Shown here one piece after another: positions 9,046 to 17,222 of a stretch of DNA of 64,000 nt (position 1 is its first letter; each line of letters starts with the position of its first letter). The notes beneath the pieces are model-generated. The model was not told the DNA's origin, ran no database searches, and saw nothing but the letters and a program-made list of their open reading frames with translations. Position numbers and translations under genes: made by a program. The DNA comes from an uncultured Dehalococcoidia bacterium (lineage in GTDB: Bacteria; Chloroflexota; Dehalococcoidia; Lucifugimonadales; UBA3495). The stretch covers positions 2,715,570-2,779,569 of the forward strand of contig OY282565.1 of assembly GCA_958296445.1 (NCBI GenBank), given 5' to 3'.

Positions 9046-9748
9046 GTCGGGGGGGGGGGGGGGGGGTAGAAAGATTGGCTGCAACTTTAGCGGCTATTCC
9101 GATGACTACGAAAGGCAGGAGCAAGGCCATAACGTGCCAGCCGAGTAGTAGAGCGATGCACGTTTTGATTAGCAGTTGGCGAAAACGGCCGTCCTGCCGG
9201 AAAATAACCATTCCATGGAAAGTTAGCATTATGCCGAAAACGCTGGTTATTTCCGTGGAGATTAAGTCGTTGTAATACAGAAAATAAAAGGAGGCGAAGG
9301 CCAGCAGGGTGGCGGTCAAGGCAATCCAGTCGTTGCCGGTAAGTCGGCGCAGAGACAAGTAGGCCAATACTGCGGCGGCGGCGGAAAACAGCAGCATCAG
9401 CAGGCTTGCGGCGTAGATCTGGTTCGATAGATTGTCGGGGAAAGGCAGGATGACCAGTTTGATTAGGGCGTAGGTTCCTATTGGGAAACGGCTGTAAGGC
9501 TCATAGGATGCGGCGTCGGGGCGATAGAGGAACATCAGGAAATTATGGCTGGGGGACAGGTTGGCGGCTAGGGCCATACTCTGAGACGAAACCGCTTGAT
9601 GGACACCGGGGCGGTAGAAATGGCCGCGGTCGTTGGCGAAAACGAATATGGACAGTAGGGCCAGCAACAACAGCAAGAGCGGAAGGGCGGCCCTTATTGG
9701 CGCGGGATTGGGCTTGCGGGGTGGGTTGGATGTTTTGTCGGAGAGCAT
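9014..9748 (-). CDS. Large membrane protein, N-terminal part (ends just after the G18 tract)
   Basis: 244 aa with about five or six hydrophobic helices (e.g. ALPLLLLLLALLSIFVFA near residue 25, YAASLLMLLFSAAAAVLAYL, LLGWHVMALLLPFVVIGIAA near the end), a layout seen in GT-C-like polytopic proteins. After residue ~225 it reads TPPPPPR through the homopolymer and stops 12 codons later. With 16 or 19 C on the coding strand it would instead continue into the frame at 7359-9045, giving one ~800-aa protein. The present 18 gives a truncated product. Either phase variation or a homopolymer sequencing error explains this. Confidence 0.75.
   Translation of the reverse strand: MLSDKTSNPPRKPNPAPIRAALPLLLLLLALLSIFVFANDRGHFYRPGVHQAVSSQSMALAANLSPSHNFLMFLYRPDAASYEPYSRFPIGTYALIKLVILPFPDNLSNQIYAASLLMLLFSAAAAVLAYLSLRRLTGNDWIALTATLLAFASFYFLYYNDLISTEITSVFGIMLTFHGMVIFRQDGRFRQLLIKTCIALLLGWHVMALLLPFVVIGIAAKVAANLSTPPPPPRPANSLNGYAR
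9049..9066. repeat. Homopolymer run of 18 G inside a membrane-protein gene
   Basis: Eighteen consecutive G on the + strand (C on the coding strand, read as Pro codons). It is by far the longest homopolymer in the window and lies exactly where the reading frame of a long membrane protein breaks. A change of +1 or -2 restores one continuous frame. Confidence 0.95.
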
Positions 9749-9769
9749 ATTTGCTTTCGCTCGGGGTGC

Positions 9770-11044
9770 TTAGGCGGCGTGGGCTTGGGCTACTTTGAGG
9801 TAGTCTAGGGCTAGGCGGGGTAGGAGGAAGCGGCGGCGGACGCTGGCGCGGCCGGCGGCGCCGATGATGACGGATAGGTTGGCGTCCTGGAGCAGGGTTA
9901 CGATGCGGCGGGCACATTCTTGGGGGGAGGAAACTAGGTAGCCGTTGGCGCCGTCGTCAATCTGGATTCGGATGCCGCCGGCGTTGCCGCCAATCATTGG
10001 CTTGCCTTTCCACATTCCCTCGGTGACGGTTAGGCCGAAGCCTTCACGGGTGGATTTTTGGACTAGGACGGATGAGGCCATCTGGAAGGCGTTTACGGCG
10101 CGGTCGTTGCCTACGGGGATGGAGTTTAGGTCGTAGTAGAGATGGATGTCGGGGTCGTCGGCGGCGTGGGCTACTACGGTGTTGAGGACTTCTTGGGCTT
10201 CGGGGTCGTCGGCGGCTTGGGACAGCCCGAGCAGGGCCAACTGGAGGCCGGGGACGGACTGGCGGGCGATGCGGTAGGCGTCAATGACGCCCCAAGGGTC
10301 TTTCCAGAGGTCGAAGCGGGATACTTGGGTTATCAGGGGGCGGCTGCGGTCTATGCCCATCGCGGCTACGATGTCCCAGGCGGCGGCTTCGTTCATCGGG
10401 TTGTTTTTTTCGGCTAGGGGGTCAATGGCGGGGGGGGCGATGTAGACGGGCTTGTTGGCGGCGAGGCCGCGGGGGACGTATTGTTGCAGGGAAAAAATCA
10501 GGTGGTCGTAGTCCCGATGCATGGGGAGCAGGGAGTCTAGGGCGGACTGGTTGGGGTGGGTGAGGTCTATGTGGCAGATCCAGAGCCAGGCTTTGGCGCC
10601 GGTGATGCAGCGGCGGCGCAGCAGTCCGGCTAGGGGGAGCAACTGGGGGTCGTGCAGGAACCAGACGTCGGCGGACAGCTTGTCGCTGCTCATAGCTTGG
10701 GCGACTTGTTCGATGTTGCCGTGGTAGACGGCCAGTTCCTCGTCGCTGAGGGAGCCTTCGGCGCCTTGGAGCAGGTTGTGAATTTTCTTGGTGACCTGAA
10801 AGAAGGCGGGTTCGGCGGGGTTGATGACGATGCGCTGGGTGGGGATGCCCAAGGCGTTGAAGAGGGGAACCATGGATTGCAGGATTTCGGCGACGCCGCC
10901 GCCGTTGGCGGTGCTGTTGAGGTGAACCACGCGCAAATGGCGGATTCCGGCGGCTAGGGACAGGAGTTCGTCGGCGAGTTCGGGTTCCATAAAGGGGCGG
11001 TAGGCGTCGAGGGAAACGGGCGGGTGGTCGAGCTTGAGATACAT
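9770..11044 (-). CDS. Glycosyltransferase family 4, trehalose synthase (TreT)-like
   Basis: Retaining GT-B glycosyltransferase of 424 aa. VVHLNSTANGGGVAEILQS near residue 40 and FFQVTKKIHNLLQG near 83 are hallmarks of the TreT/trehalose phosphorylase branch; DVWFLHDPQLLPLAGLL is the acceptor-side motif, and EGFGLTVTEGMWKGKPMIGG near residue 340 is the E-x7-E nucleotide-sugar motif. TreT couples NDP-glucose and glucose to trehalose; the substrate here is inferred, not shown. ATG at 11044. glmS lies upstream on the same strand, 56 bp away, so a shared transcript is possible. Confidence 0.85.
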   Translation of the reverse strand: MYLKLDHPPVSLDAYRPFMEPELADELLSLAAGIRHLRVVHLNSTANGGGVAEILQSMVPLFNALGIPTQRIVINPAEPAFFQVTKKIHNLLQGAEGSLSDEELAVYHGNIEQVAQAMSSDKLSADVWFLHDPQLLPLAGLLRRRCITGAKAWLWICHIDLTHPNQSALDSLLPMHRDYDHLIFSLQQYVPRGLAANKPVYIAPPAIDPLAEKNNPMNEAAAWDIVAAMGIDRSRPLITQVSRFDLWKDPWGVIDAYRIARQSVPGLQLALLGLSQAADDPEAQEVLNTVVAHAADDPDIHLYYDLNSIPVGNDRAVNAFQMASSVLVQKSTREGFGLTVTEGMWKGKPMIGGNAGGIRIQIDDGANGYLVSSPQECARRIVTLLQDANLSVIIGAAGRASVRRRFLLPRLALDYLKVAQAHAA

Positions 11045-11100
11045 TTGGCCTGTTCCTGAAAGAATGTAGGGGGAGTTTACTCTGCGGCGGGGGGCGGCGG

Positions 11101-12963
11101 CTACTCTACGGTTACCGATTTCGCCAAGTTCCGGGGCTGGTCTACGTCGCAGCCGCGCAACAGGGCTATGTGGTAGGACAGCAGTTGTAGCGGGATGGTG
11201 GACAGGATGGGCAGCAGGGGTTCGGGGGCCGGAGGGATGAACAGGGGGTAGTCAACCTGTTCGGCGGCGTCGGCGTCGCCTTGGGTAAGGACGGCGGCGA
11301 CGATGCCGCCGCGGGCTTTGACTTCCTGGACGTTGCTGAGGGTTTTGTCGCGGAGGGGGTCGGCGGGTAGGAGGGCGACGGTGCACATAGCGGGGTCAAT
11401 GAGGGCGATGGGGCCGTGTTTCATTTCGCCGGCGGGGTAGCCTTCGGAATGGATGTAGCTGATTTCCTTGAGCTTGAGGGCGCCTTCGGAGGCGATGGCG
11501 GCGTTGGGGCCGCGTCCGAGGAACAGGAAATTGCCGTAGTGGGCGATGCGGCGGGCGACATCGCGGTAGTCGGCTTCGGCGGCTAGGGTTTCGCCGATGA
11601 GTCCGGGGCCGCGGGCGAGTTCGTCGAGCATCCGGCGGGTGGCGGGGGGGGCGAGCCGCCCGCGAACTTGGCCTAGGTAGATGGACAAGAGGTGGAGGGT
11701 GGTGAGGGAGGCGATAAAGGTTTTGGTGCTGGCTACGCCGACTTCGAGGCCGGCCCGCATATAGAGGGCGCCGTGGGCGACGCGGGCGGCCTGGCTTTCC
11801 TCGGCGTTGCAGATGGTGGCAAGGGTGGCGCCTTTTTCGCGGGCTAGGTGCATGGCGGCCACGGTATCGGCGGTTTCCCCGGACTGGCCGATGGATATTA
11901 CGAGGGTGCGGGGGCCGATGATGGGGTCGCGGTAGCGGAATTCGGAGGAGCTTTCGGCTTCGGCGGGGATGGCGGCGAGGCGCTCGATGTAGTGGCGGCC
12001 AACTTGGGCGGCGTGGAGGCTGGTGCCGCAGCCGATGAGGACTACGCGCTCCAGTTGGCGGATGGCGTCGGGGGTTAGGGGGAAGCCGGGGAGCTCGACG
12101 CGGCCGTTGGCGAAGTCGGCGCGGTCGCGCAGGGCGGCGGCCATCGTCTGGGGCTGGTCCATAATTTCCTTGAGCATAAAGTGGCGGTAGCCGCCCTTGT
12201 CAACCAGGACGTCGTTGCGGGAAACGGGTCGGGGCTGCTTGACGATGGGGTGTCCGGCGAGGTTGCGGTATTGGACGCCATCGCGGCTTACGACGGCCAT
12301 TTCGCCGCCTTCGAGGAAGCCTACGTTTGGGGCGTCGGGGCCGCGCTCGAGGACGGGGAGCAGGGCGGGCAGGTCGCTGGCGACGATGCCCTGGCCGCCG
12401 TGGTGGGCGACCACGATGCCGCCGGCGTAGCCTAGGCGCAGGGCGCAGATGGGGCCGTCGTCGCCCTGGAGCATGGCGGTGATGGCGGAGGAACCCTGCA
12501 CCATCCGGCCCATCCGCAGGAAGGATTCCTCAAAGCTCAGGCCGAGGGACAGGCCCTCTTCGACTAGGTGGGATAGTGCTTCGGTGTCGGTTTCCGAGCG
12601 GAATATGTGGCCGGAGGCGGTTAGGCGGCGCTTGAGTTCGAGGTAGTTTTCGACGATGCCGTTGTGAACCAGGGCGACGCGGCGGCTGCAATCGGTGTGG
12701 GGGTGGGCGTTGGCCTGGGACGGCGGGCCGTGGGTGGCCCAGCGGGTGTGGCCGAGGCCGAGGAAGCCGCGGGGTGCGGCGCCGTTGATTTCGGCGTCCA
12801 GCCCGCTGACCTTGCCTACGGTTTTGCGGAGGTGTAGGGCGCCGGATTCGTCAACGACGGCGATGCCGGCGCTGTCATAGCCCCGGTATTCCAGCCGCTT
12901 CAAGCCTTCGTAAATGATGGGCCAGGCGTTATTGCGCCCTACGTAAGCAACGATGCCGCACAC
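11101..12963 (-). CDS. glmS: Glutamine-fructose-6-phosphate aminotransferase (isomerizing)
   Basis: First step of UDP-GlcNAc synthesis: fructose-6-P plus glutamine to glucosamine-6-P. 620 aa, full length. N-terminal glutaminase domain starts with CGIVAYVGR, the Cys after the initiator being the nucleophile, and has LGHTRWATHG near residue 75. Two SIS sugar-isomerase domains follow (GCGTSLHAAQVGRHY; SIGQSGETADT; ASTKTFIASL), ending in DQPRNLAKSVTVE. Start GTG at 12961-12963. No glmS ribozyme was recognised upstream, where a dispersed repeat sits instead. Confidence 0.97.
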   Translation of the reverse strand: MCGIVAYVGRNNAWPIIYEGLKRLEYRGYDSAGIAVVDESGALHLRKTVGKVSGLDAEINGAAPRGFLGLGHTRWATHGPPSQANAHPHTDCSRRVALVHNGIVENYLELKRRLTASGHIFRSETDTEALSHLVEEGLSLGLSFEESFLRMGRMVQGSSAITAMLQGDDGPICALRLGYAGGIVVAHHGGQGIVASDLPALLPVLERGPDAPNVGFLEGGEMAVVSRDGVQYRNLAGHPIVKQPRPVSRNDVLVDKGGYRHFMLKEIMDQPQTMAAALRDRADFANGRVELPGFPLTPDAIRQLERVVLIGCGTSLHAAQVGRHYIERLAAIPAEAESSSEFRYRDPIIGPRTLVISIGQSGETADTVAAMHLAREKGATLATICNAEESQAARVAHGALYMRAGLEVGVASTKTFIASLTTLHLLSIYLGQVRGRLAPPATRRMLDELARGPGLIGETLAAEADYRDVARRIAHYGNFLFLGRGPNAAIASEGALKLKEISYIHSEGYPAGEMKHGPIALIDPAMCTVALLPADPLRDKTLSNVQEVKARGGIVAAVLTQGDADAAEQVDYPLFIPPAPEPLLPILSTIPLQLLSYHIALLRGCDVDQPRNLAKSVTVE

Positions 12964-12997
12964 GGCAAGCCTCGGTGGTTAGGATGTTGGAAGGATC

Positions 12998-13056
12998 TGG
13001 CCGCCCAAGGCGGGATTCTTCGCTTTGCTCAGAATGACAGGCTTTGCTCAGGATGA
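12998..13056. repeat. Partial dispersed repeat, family A
   Basis: Contains the family A core GGGATTCTTCGCTTTGCTCAG followed by AATGACAGG units. Only the right half of the element is present, between the glmS start and the next gene. Confidence 0.75.
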
Positions 13057-13066
13057 CAGGCATTGG

Positions 13067-13498
13067 TTAGGATGTTTTTACCGCGAAATCCTGCTTCAGC
13101 AGGGGGAGCAGGATGTCTGATGCGCGTTCCATAGTGAACCTGTTGGCTAACCCGGCGGGGTCTATATGGGAAACGATGCCCGGGGCCATTGCTTCCTTGC
13201 GGGCAGCCGTTTTCCGGTTGCCGAAAGCCAGAATGTCGGTTTCGCGGGAATAGTTTACCAGCAGTTCGGGGTATTTATCGGCTTCGGACGTATCGTTCCG
13301 CTCCAGTAGGGGCAAGAGGATGCTGCCGGCGTCGTACCAGTAAATGCCGACGCATTTTTGCCCTTCTCGGGCGTAGAAGCTGGAGCAGTCGGGCTGCATG
13401 GTTACGATTTGAGCGCCGCCTTTGGATATGCCTGTCCAGATGGATAACAGGTCTCCTAGGGCTGAGTAGGTGATTTTCGCTTTTATTGAGTTTCCCAT
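13067..13498 (-). CDS. Protein with two DUF2283-like domains
   Basis: 143 aa, function unknown. The pattern Y-x-x-x-x-D-x-L, a short basic/acidic loop, then a hydrophobic strand and A(G/S)xILLPLL occurs twice: ITYSALGDLLSIW ending GSILLPLL (res ~8-70) and VNYSRETDILAFG ending SDILLPLL (res ~80-135). This looks like an internal duplication of the small domain present singly at 13521-13808 and 63642-63941. DUF2283 proteins often accompany small toxin-like partners, but no toxin role is shown. Last of a run of closely spaced genes on the - strand. Confidence 0.6.
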   Translation of the reverse strand: MGNSIKAKITYSALGDLLSIWTGISKGGAQIVTMQPDCSSFYAREGQKCVGIYWYDAGSILLPLLERNDTSEADKYPELLVNYSRETDILAFGNRKTAARKEAMAPGIVSHIDPAGLANRFTMERASDILLPLLKQDFAVKTS

Positions 13499-13520
13499 AG
13501 TGCCACGCCTTTCGCAGTGG

Positions 13521-13808
13521 TTAGGAATGGGGATAGCTGTTATCGTCGTTTCCCGCTTTCGCAGGGATGACGGTATTCTCGGGAATGACGGCGAGGGAAT
13601 TGTCCGGGGTTGGGCTGTCGGGGAACAGGTACGGGCGCAGCACTTTGGCGGCGTTTCTCAGCACAACCCCGGTTATTTCTTCGTCGTGGCTCCATTCTAC
13701 CATTAGCCACTTTGCTATGGTTTCGCCTTCAGCCGGGGACACCCCCGCGCTGAGGCGGAGGGTGTCCGAATCCGGGAAATACTGGACTATCAGCTCGGGG
13801 TCTTTCAT
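13521..13808 (-). CDS. DUF2283-like small protein
   Basis: About 95 aa. Core LIVQYFPDSDTLRLSAG near the N-terminus and AAKVLRPYLFP later match the small beta-rich DUF2283-like pattern; the C-terminal tail is disordered and encoded by repeat-like sequence (PAKAGNDDNS). I chose ATG 13808, which overlaps the stop of the upstream gene by 4 bp; a GTG at 13826 is an alternative. The overlap with a partner gene resembles toxin-antitoxin pairs. Function unknown. Confidence 0.6.
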   Translation of the reverse strand: MKDPELIVQYFPDSDTLRLSAGVSPAEGETIAKWLMVEWSHDEEITGVVLRNAAKVLRPYLFPDSPTPDNSLAVIPENTVIPAKAGNDDNSYPHS

Positions 13809-14071
13809 TCTGGGATCCCCCACCATTTCATTGGGCGCCGGTCTATGTATGCGGTAATAAGCCGATCGCCGGAAACTACGACTCTAATCCATTTCTTTAT
13901 CTCAGGGACGTAGCTAAAGTATAAATCATCGCCGTCGTTATCCGTATAGTCCGGTTCCGCTATTGCTCTGATTATCCACTCTTTCGCTACTTCGGAATGT
14001 GGATCAGTGAGATAGTGTTCCACAGCATTGTCTACTACACTTTTGGCATAGATCCATCTGTTTGTTGCCAT
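13805..14071 (-). CDS. Small hypothetical protein (DUF4258/toxin-like size)
   Basis: 88 aa, mostly alpha then beta: AVEHYLTDPHSEVAKEWI, then LYFSYVPEIKKWIRVVVSGD and ITAYIDRRPMKWWG. The last part (charged beta strands with exposed aromatic residues) resembles small RelE/BrnT/DUF4258-type proteins, but I see no decisive motif. It overlaps the following DUF2283-like gene by 4 bp and starts directly at the end of coxG. A toxin-antitoxin-like pair is possible but unproven. Confidence 0.5.
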   Translation of the reverse strand: MATNRWIYAKSVVDNAVEHYLTDPHSEVAKEWIIRAIAEPDYTDNDGDDLYFSYVPEIKKWIRVVVSGDRLITAYIDRRPMKWWGIPE

Positions 14072-14536
14072 TTAGGGGGCTTGGCTCCGGGCGGCCATTT
14101 CGCGGGTTAGGTTTTGGGCGAATTGTTGGATGGTGGATTGGGCTTTGCGGCGGATTACGGGTTGGCCTAGTTCGCCTAGGCGGCCTATAAAGGTGGTGTC
14201 GGTTTGTATGTCTAGTTCGGTTGAGTTGGGGGATAAGGGGGTTAGCTGGATTAGCATATCGGTTTTTACGCCGCCGCCTACGCGCCGGTCGGCGGCTTCT
14301 ACCAGAAAGCGGGCGCGGCCGGATTCGGGCTGCTGTTCCTGGATGGTGACGGTGCCGGACAGGGTTATGCTCATGGGGCCGACTTTGGCCCGTAGCGAGC
14401 CGCGGTAACGGCCGGGGCCGTCGGGGGCTGCGTCGGCGACGCCGGGGACGCAGCGGGCGGAGCTGGGGACGTCCATAAGGTAGTCCCAAGCGTCGGACAT
14501 CGGGGCGGGTATGCGGCAGGCGTTCTGGAGTTTCAC
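14072..14536 (-). CDS. coxG: CoxG-like SRPBCC protein
   Basis: 154-aa member of the CO-dehydrogenase subunit G family, linked to membrane anchoring of molybdenum hydroxylases. Typical features: AWDYLMDVPSSARCVPG near residue 17, YRGSLRAKVGPMSITLSGTV, and a C-terminal amphipathic helix ending QNLTREMAARSQ. It overlaps the end of coxM by 4 bp, so it is coexpressed with coxS-coxM. Confidence 0.85.
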   Translation of the reverse strand: MKLQNACRIPAPMSDAWDYLMDVPSSARCVPGVADAAPDGPGRYRGSLRAKVGPMSITLSGTVTIQEQQPESGRARFLVEAADRRVGGGVKTDMLIQLTPLSPNSTELDIQTDTTFIGRLGELGQPVIRRKAQSTIQQFAQNLTREMAARSQAP

Positions 14537-15465
14537 GGGGTTGCCGTTCCTTTATTATACCCTAGGGCCTGGGTTAGGGCGCGGCGGGTGAACACCGCCG
14601 CCATTTGGCGTTTGTAGTCTGATGAGCCGCGAAAGTCGTCTAGCGGGTCTACGGCGTCGGGGACGGTGGCGGCGGCGGCGCGGATGGCGTCGTCGGTCAG
14701 CTCTTGGCCGCGCAGCAGGTCTTCGGCGGCGCGGGCGCGAATTGGGGTGGCTCCGGCGGCGCCCAAGACGATGCGGACGTCGCGGCAGGTGTTGTTGGGG
14801 TTGCGGGGCACTAGGGCGGCGGTCGAGACCGTGGCGTAGTCGTCGGCGGTGCGGGGCAGGAATTTCAGGTAGGCGCCGCGGGTGTCCGCCGGGGGAACGG
14901 GAACCAGTACGGCGGTTAGGGCTTCGTTGGGGCGCACGTCGGTTTCGTAGTAGTCTATAAACAGTTGCTCCACGGGGCAAATCCGGGTGCCGGAGGGGGA
15001 TGTAAGCTCCACGGACGCGCCGAGGGCGATTAGGGCGGGTGGCGGGTCTTGGCTGGGGTCGCCGTTGACTAGGCCGCCGCCGATGGTCGCCATAGAGCGG
15101 ATGCGGCGGGTGGCGACGCGGCGCACGGCGTCGGCGAGCAGGGGGATGCGGGCGCGGAGCAGGGGGTGGTCTTCCAGCCGGCGCAGGGTGCATAGGGCGC
15201 CGATGCGGATGCTCTTGGGGGTTTCGTCGGCGTCGGTTTCCTCAACATAGGGTTCGGCGGCGTCGGTTTCCTGGACGGCACTGAGGCCGCCGGTTTGGGC
15301 CAGGGGGCGCAGGCCGATGATGTGGGCGGGCTGGGCGAACCGCTGTTTCATCTGCAACACTAGGGCGGTGCCGCCGGCCATCAGGCGGGCGTCGCCGCCG
15401 TAACGCTCCAGCATTTCCAGCGCATCGTCCAGCGAGGACGGGCTGTGGAACTCGAAATCAATCAT
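14533..15465 (-). CDS. coxM: Molybdenum hydroxylase medium subunit (FAD-binding, CoxM-like)
   Basis: FAD subunit of the xanthine oxidase/CO dehydrogenase family; passes electrons between the iron-sulfur subunit and FAD. ~310 aa. LMAGGTALVLQMKQR near residue 38 is the FAD-binding AGGT motif, and ATIGGGLVNGDPSQDPPPAL near 120 is the second (TIGGN-like; here TIGGG). A 20-residue acidic insertion (TDAAEPYVEETDADET) is unusual. ATG 15465 overlaps coxS by 8 bp. The large molybdopterin subunit is not in the window. Confidence 0.9.
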   Translation of the reverse strand: MIDFEFHSPSSLDDALEMLERYGGDARLMAGGTALVLQMKQRFAQPAHIIGLRPLAQTGGLSAVQETDAAEPYVEETDADETPKSIRIGALCTLRRLEDHPLLRARIPLLADAVRRVATRRIRSMATIGGGLVNGDPSQDPPPALIALGASVELTSPSGTRICPVEQLFIDYYETDVRPNEALTAVLVPVPPADTRGAYLKFLPRTADDYATVSTAALVPRNPNNTCRDVRIVLGAAGATPIRARAAEDLLRGQELTDDAIRAAAATVPDAVDPLDDFRGSSDYKRQMAAVFTRRALTQALGYNKGTATP

Positions 15466-15946
15466 CGGTCGGCTGCCGGGGGGCATTGTTCCGTGTATTA
15501 CGGGCGGCGGCGGCTACCGAGTTGATGATGCCGTAGTAGCCGGTGCAGCGGCACAGGTTGCCCATCATCCATTGCTTGATTTCGTCCTCGGTGGGCTGGG
15601 GGTTGAAGTCGAGCAGGGCTTTGGCGGCGATGATTTGGCCGGGGGTGCAGATGCCGCACTGGAAGCCGCCGTGGTCTATGAACGCCTGTTGTACCGGGTG
15701 GAGCCGGCCCTGGTCGGCGATGCCCTCGATGGTGGTGACTTCGGCGCCCTCTATGGCGGCGGCCAGGGTGAGGCAGGAGGCGAACAGCTCGCCGTCGACC
15801 AGGACGGTGCAGGCGCCGCAGACGCCTACGCCGCAGCCTTCCTTGGCGCCGGTCAGCCCTAGGTCGTAGCGCAGGAAGTCTAGGAGCAGCCGTTGCGCCG
15901 GGGCTTGGGCCTCGCGCTCTGTGCCGTTGATTTTCAGCTTAACCAT
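15458..15946 (-). CDS. coxS: Molybdenum hydroxylase small subunit ([2Fe-2S], CoxS-like)
   Basis: Small iron-sulfur subunit of a molybdenum hydroxylase, 162 aa. Plant-type cluster motif EGCGVGVCGACTVLVDG followed by a Cys 12 residues on, and the second cluster CGICTPGQ ... GNLCRCTGYYGI. I chose ATG 15946 (VKLKINGTE...); the annotated frame is open further upstream but a promoter lies there. No ribosome-binding site is visible and the promoter -10 ends 7 bp before the ATG, so the message is probably leaderless. Heads the coxS-coxM-coxG group. Confidence 0.92.
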   Translation of the reverse strand: MVKLKINGTEREAQAPAQRLLLDFLRYDLGLTGAKEGCGVGVCGACTVLVDGELFASCLTLAAAIEGAEVTTIEGIADQGRLHPVQQAFIDHGGFQCGICTPGQIIAAKALLDFNPQPTEDEIKQWMMGNLCRCTGYYGIINSVAAAARNTRNNAPRQPTDD

Positions 15947-15953
15947 GGCAGAT

Positions 15954-15982
15954 ATAATAGCGGTATGGCGGGATGGCGGCAA
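15954..15982 (-). promoter_or_regulatory. Predicted promoter of coxSMG
   Basis: On the - strand, TTGCCG (15977-15982) and TATTAT (15954-15959) are 17 bp apart, matching a housekeeping sigma promoter. The transcription start would fall at or next to the coxS ATG. Confidence 0.5.
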
Positions 15983-16061
15983 CCGGGTTTGGGGGGGGTT
16001 GGGGGATTACATCCGCGGTCTGTGGTTCTGGGCGAAGGGGATTTCGCAATTTTCGGGTGTT

Positions 16062-16150
16062 TGTCTGAATCAGGATTTACCGGATTAAGGGATTTACGGG
16101 ATGGGGGAAATCTTGGGAATCCTTAAATCCGGCAAATCCTGATTCAGACG
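16062..16150. repeat. Palindromic repeat, family C (GTCTGAATCAGGATT)
   Basis: Starts with TGTCTGAATCAGGATTT and ends with its reverse complement AAATCCTGATTCAGAC, with a GGATTAAGGGATT-type middle. The same unit occurs at 51240-51525 and is expanded into a tandem array at 27.7-28.8 kb. It fills most of the 340-bp gap between the divergent coxS and the next gene; the rest of that gap holds AATTTCGCAATTTT remnants of family A termini. Confidence 0.85.
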
Positions 16151-16289
16151 ATTCCGTTAATGGAGGGGGCGCTCAGGGTGGCAAGAGAGCAGGGTGGGGC
16201 AGGGAAATTTCACAATTTTTCTGGGGTTTGGCGCGGATTGGGGGGATATTGCTATACTGCGGCTAACTCAACCGGAAAGGAGCGCGGTT

Positions 16290-16697
16290 ATGGCGGAACG
16301 CAATGGGGAGTACCCGACGCAGCCCATTGGCAGCACGGTTTTGGTGGTCACTATGGAGGTTGACCCGGAGGACGAGGCGGAGTTTAACAAGTGGTACAAT
16401 GAGCAGCACTTGCCGGAACGGATGGAGATTCCGGGCTACGTAAGCGCCCGGCGGTTCAAGCTGGAGGAAGGGGAGGGGGCGCTGAAGTACTTGTGCATCT
16501 GGGAGCTGGAGGACGGCAGCCCGTTGCAAAGCCGGATGTATCAGGAGCAGCAGGCCGACCCTACTGCGCTGTATTTGCGGGTGAATAAGACTATCAAGGC
16601 CCGCACGCGCGGTCTTTACCGCCAGATATTCCCGGAAACCGGGGCTTTTGAGGATCGCTCGGGCTTTCACCCGCGGCACCAGGGGATTTCGGCGTAG
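16290..16697 (+). CDS. EthD/dimeric alpha-beta barrel-like protein
   Basis: 134 aa. VVTMEVDPEDEAEFNKWYNEQHLPER (shortened here: FNKWYNEQHLPERMEIPGY) near residue 30 is the hallmark of the EthD/DUF4286 dimeric ferredoxin-like barrel, often found in small degradation or stress proteins; substrate unknown. ATG 16290 has AAAGGAG at 16276-16282. It stands alone, divergent from coxS. Confidence 0.75.
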   Translation: MAERNGEYPTQPIGSTVLVVTMEVDPEDEAEFNKWYNEQHLPERMEIPGYVSARRFKLEEGEGALKYLCIWELEDGSPLQSRMYQEQQADPTALYLRVNKTIKARTRGLYRQIFPETGAFEDRSGFHPRHQGISA

Positions 16698-16731
16698 GGC
16701 GTGGGTGGGGCGGGGACGCCGACGGACGGGT

Positions 16732-17214
16732 ATGGAATACTTGGTTGAAAACTGGGGCAACTTTGTCGGCGTCTTGGGCGTGATTGTTAGCGCGGCGGGG
16801 CTGTGGTACGCTATCTTGGCCCGCCGCGCCGCCAGGTCGGCGGAGCAGGCCGCCAACGAGGCTAGGCGGGCTTTGAGCCGCAACCTCAGTTCGGTAGACA
16901 TCGAGCGGGCAGTAGCGCTAATAGACCGGATAAAGGCCCTGCACCGGCGAGGTAATTGGGAGTGGGTACTGGAGCTGTACCCGGAGCTGCGAAGAACCTT
17001 GACTGAAATTCACGCCAGTATGCCGGAAGACTTGGACGAAATCCGTAGCACGGTATTTGAGTCCATATCTTGGGTCGTGGGTATTGAGAACAAAGTTAGC
17101 CGCGCTTTGTATGCGAATACGGAGCCGGATGATGCAGCAGGACTGGATGATACGCTGACACGCATTCAGCAGAATCTTGAAACGCTGCAAAGCACTGATG
17201 TTCACCGGCGATAA
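16732..17214 (+). CDS. Membrane-anchored hypothetical protein
   Basis: 160 aa. One N-terminal membrane segment (about residues 8-27, FVGVLGVIVSAAGLWYAIL) followed by a basic, Ala-rich helix (ARRAARSAEQAANEARRAL) and a helical cytosolic domain. No enzyme motif seen. ATG at 16732 chosen because an upstream extension is Arg-rich and overlaps the preceding gene. Likely translated with the next gene, which starts 8 bp after the stop. Confidence 0.6.
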   Translation: MEYLVENWGNFVGVLGVIVSAAGLWYAILARRAARSAEQAANEARRALSRNLSSVDIERAVALIDRIKALHRRGNWEWVLELYPELRRTLTEIHASMPEDLDEIRSTVFESISWVVGIENKVSRALYANTEPDDAAGLDDTLTRIQQNLETLQSTDVHRR

Positions 17215-17222
17215 GGAAAGGG

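Noticed and set aside
12964..13066. glmS ribozyme upstream of glmS
   Set aside because: The gap is only ~100 bp, holds a family A repeat core and lacks the glmS ribozyme elements I would expect.
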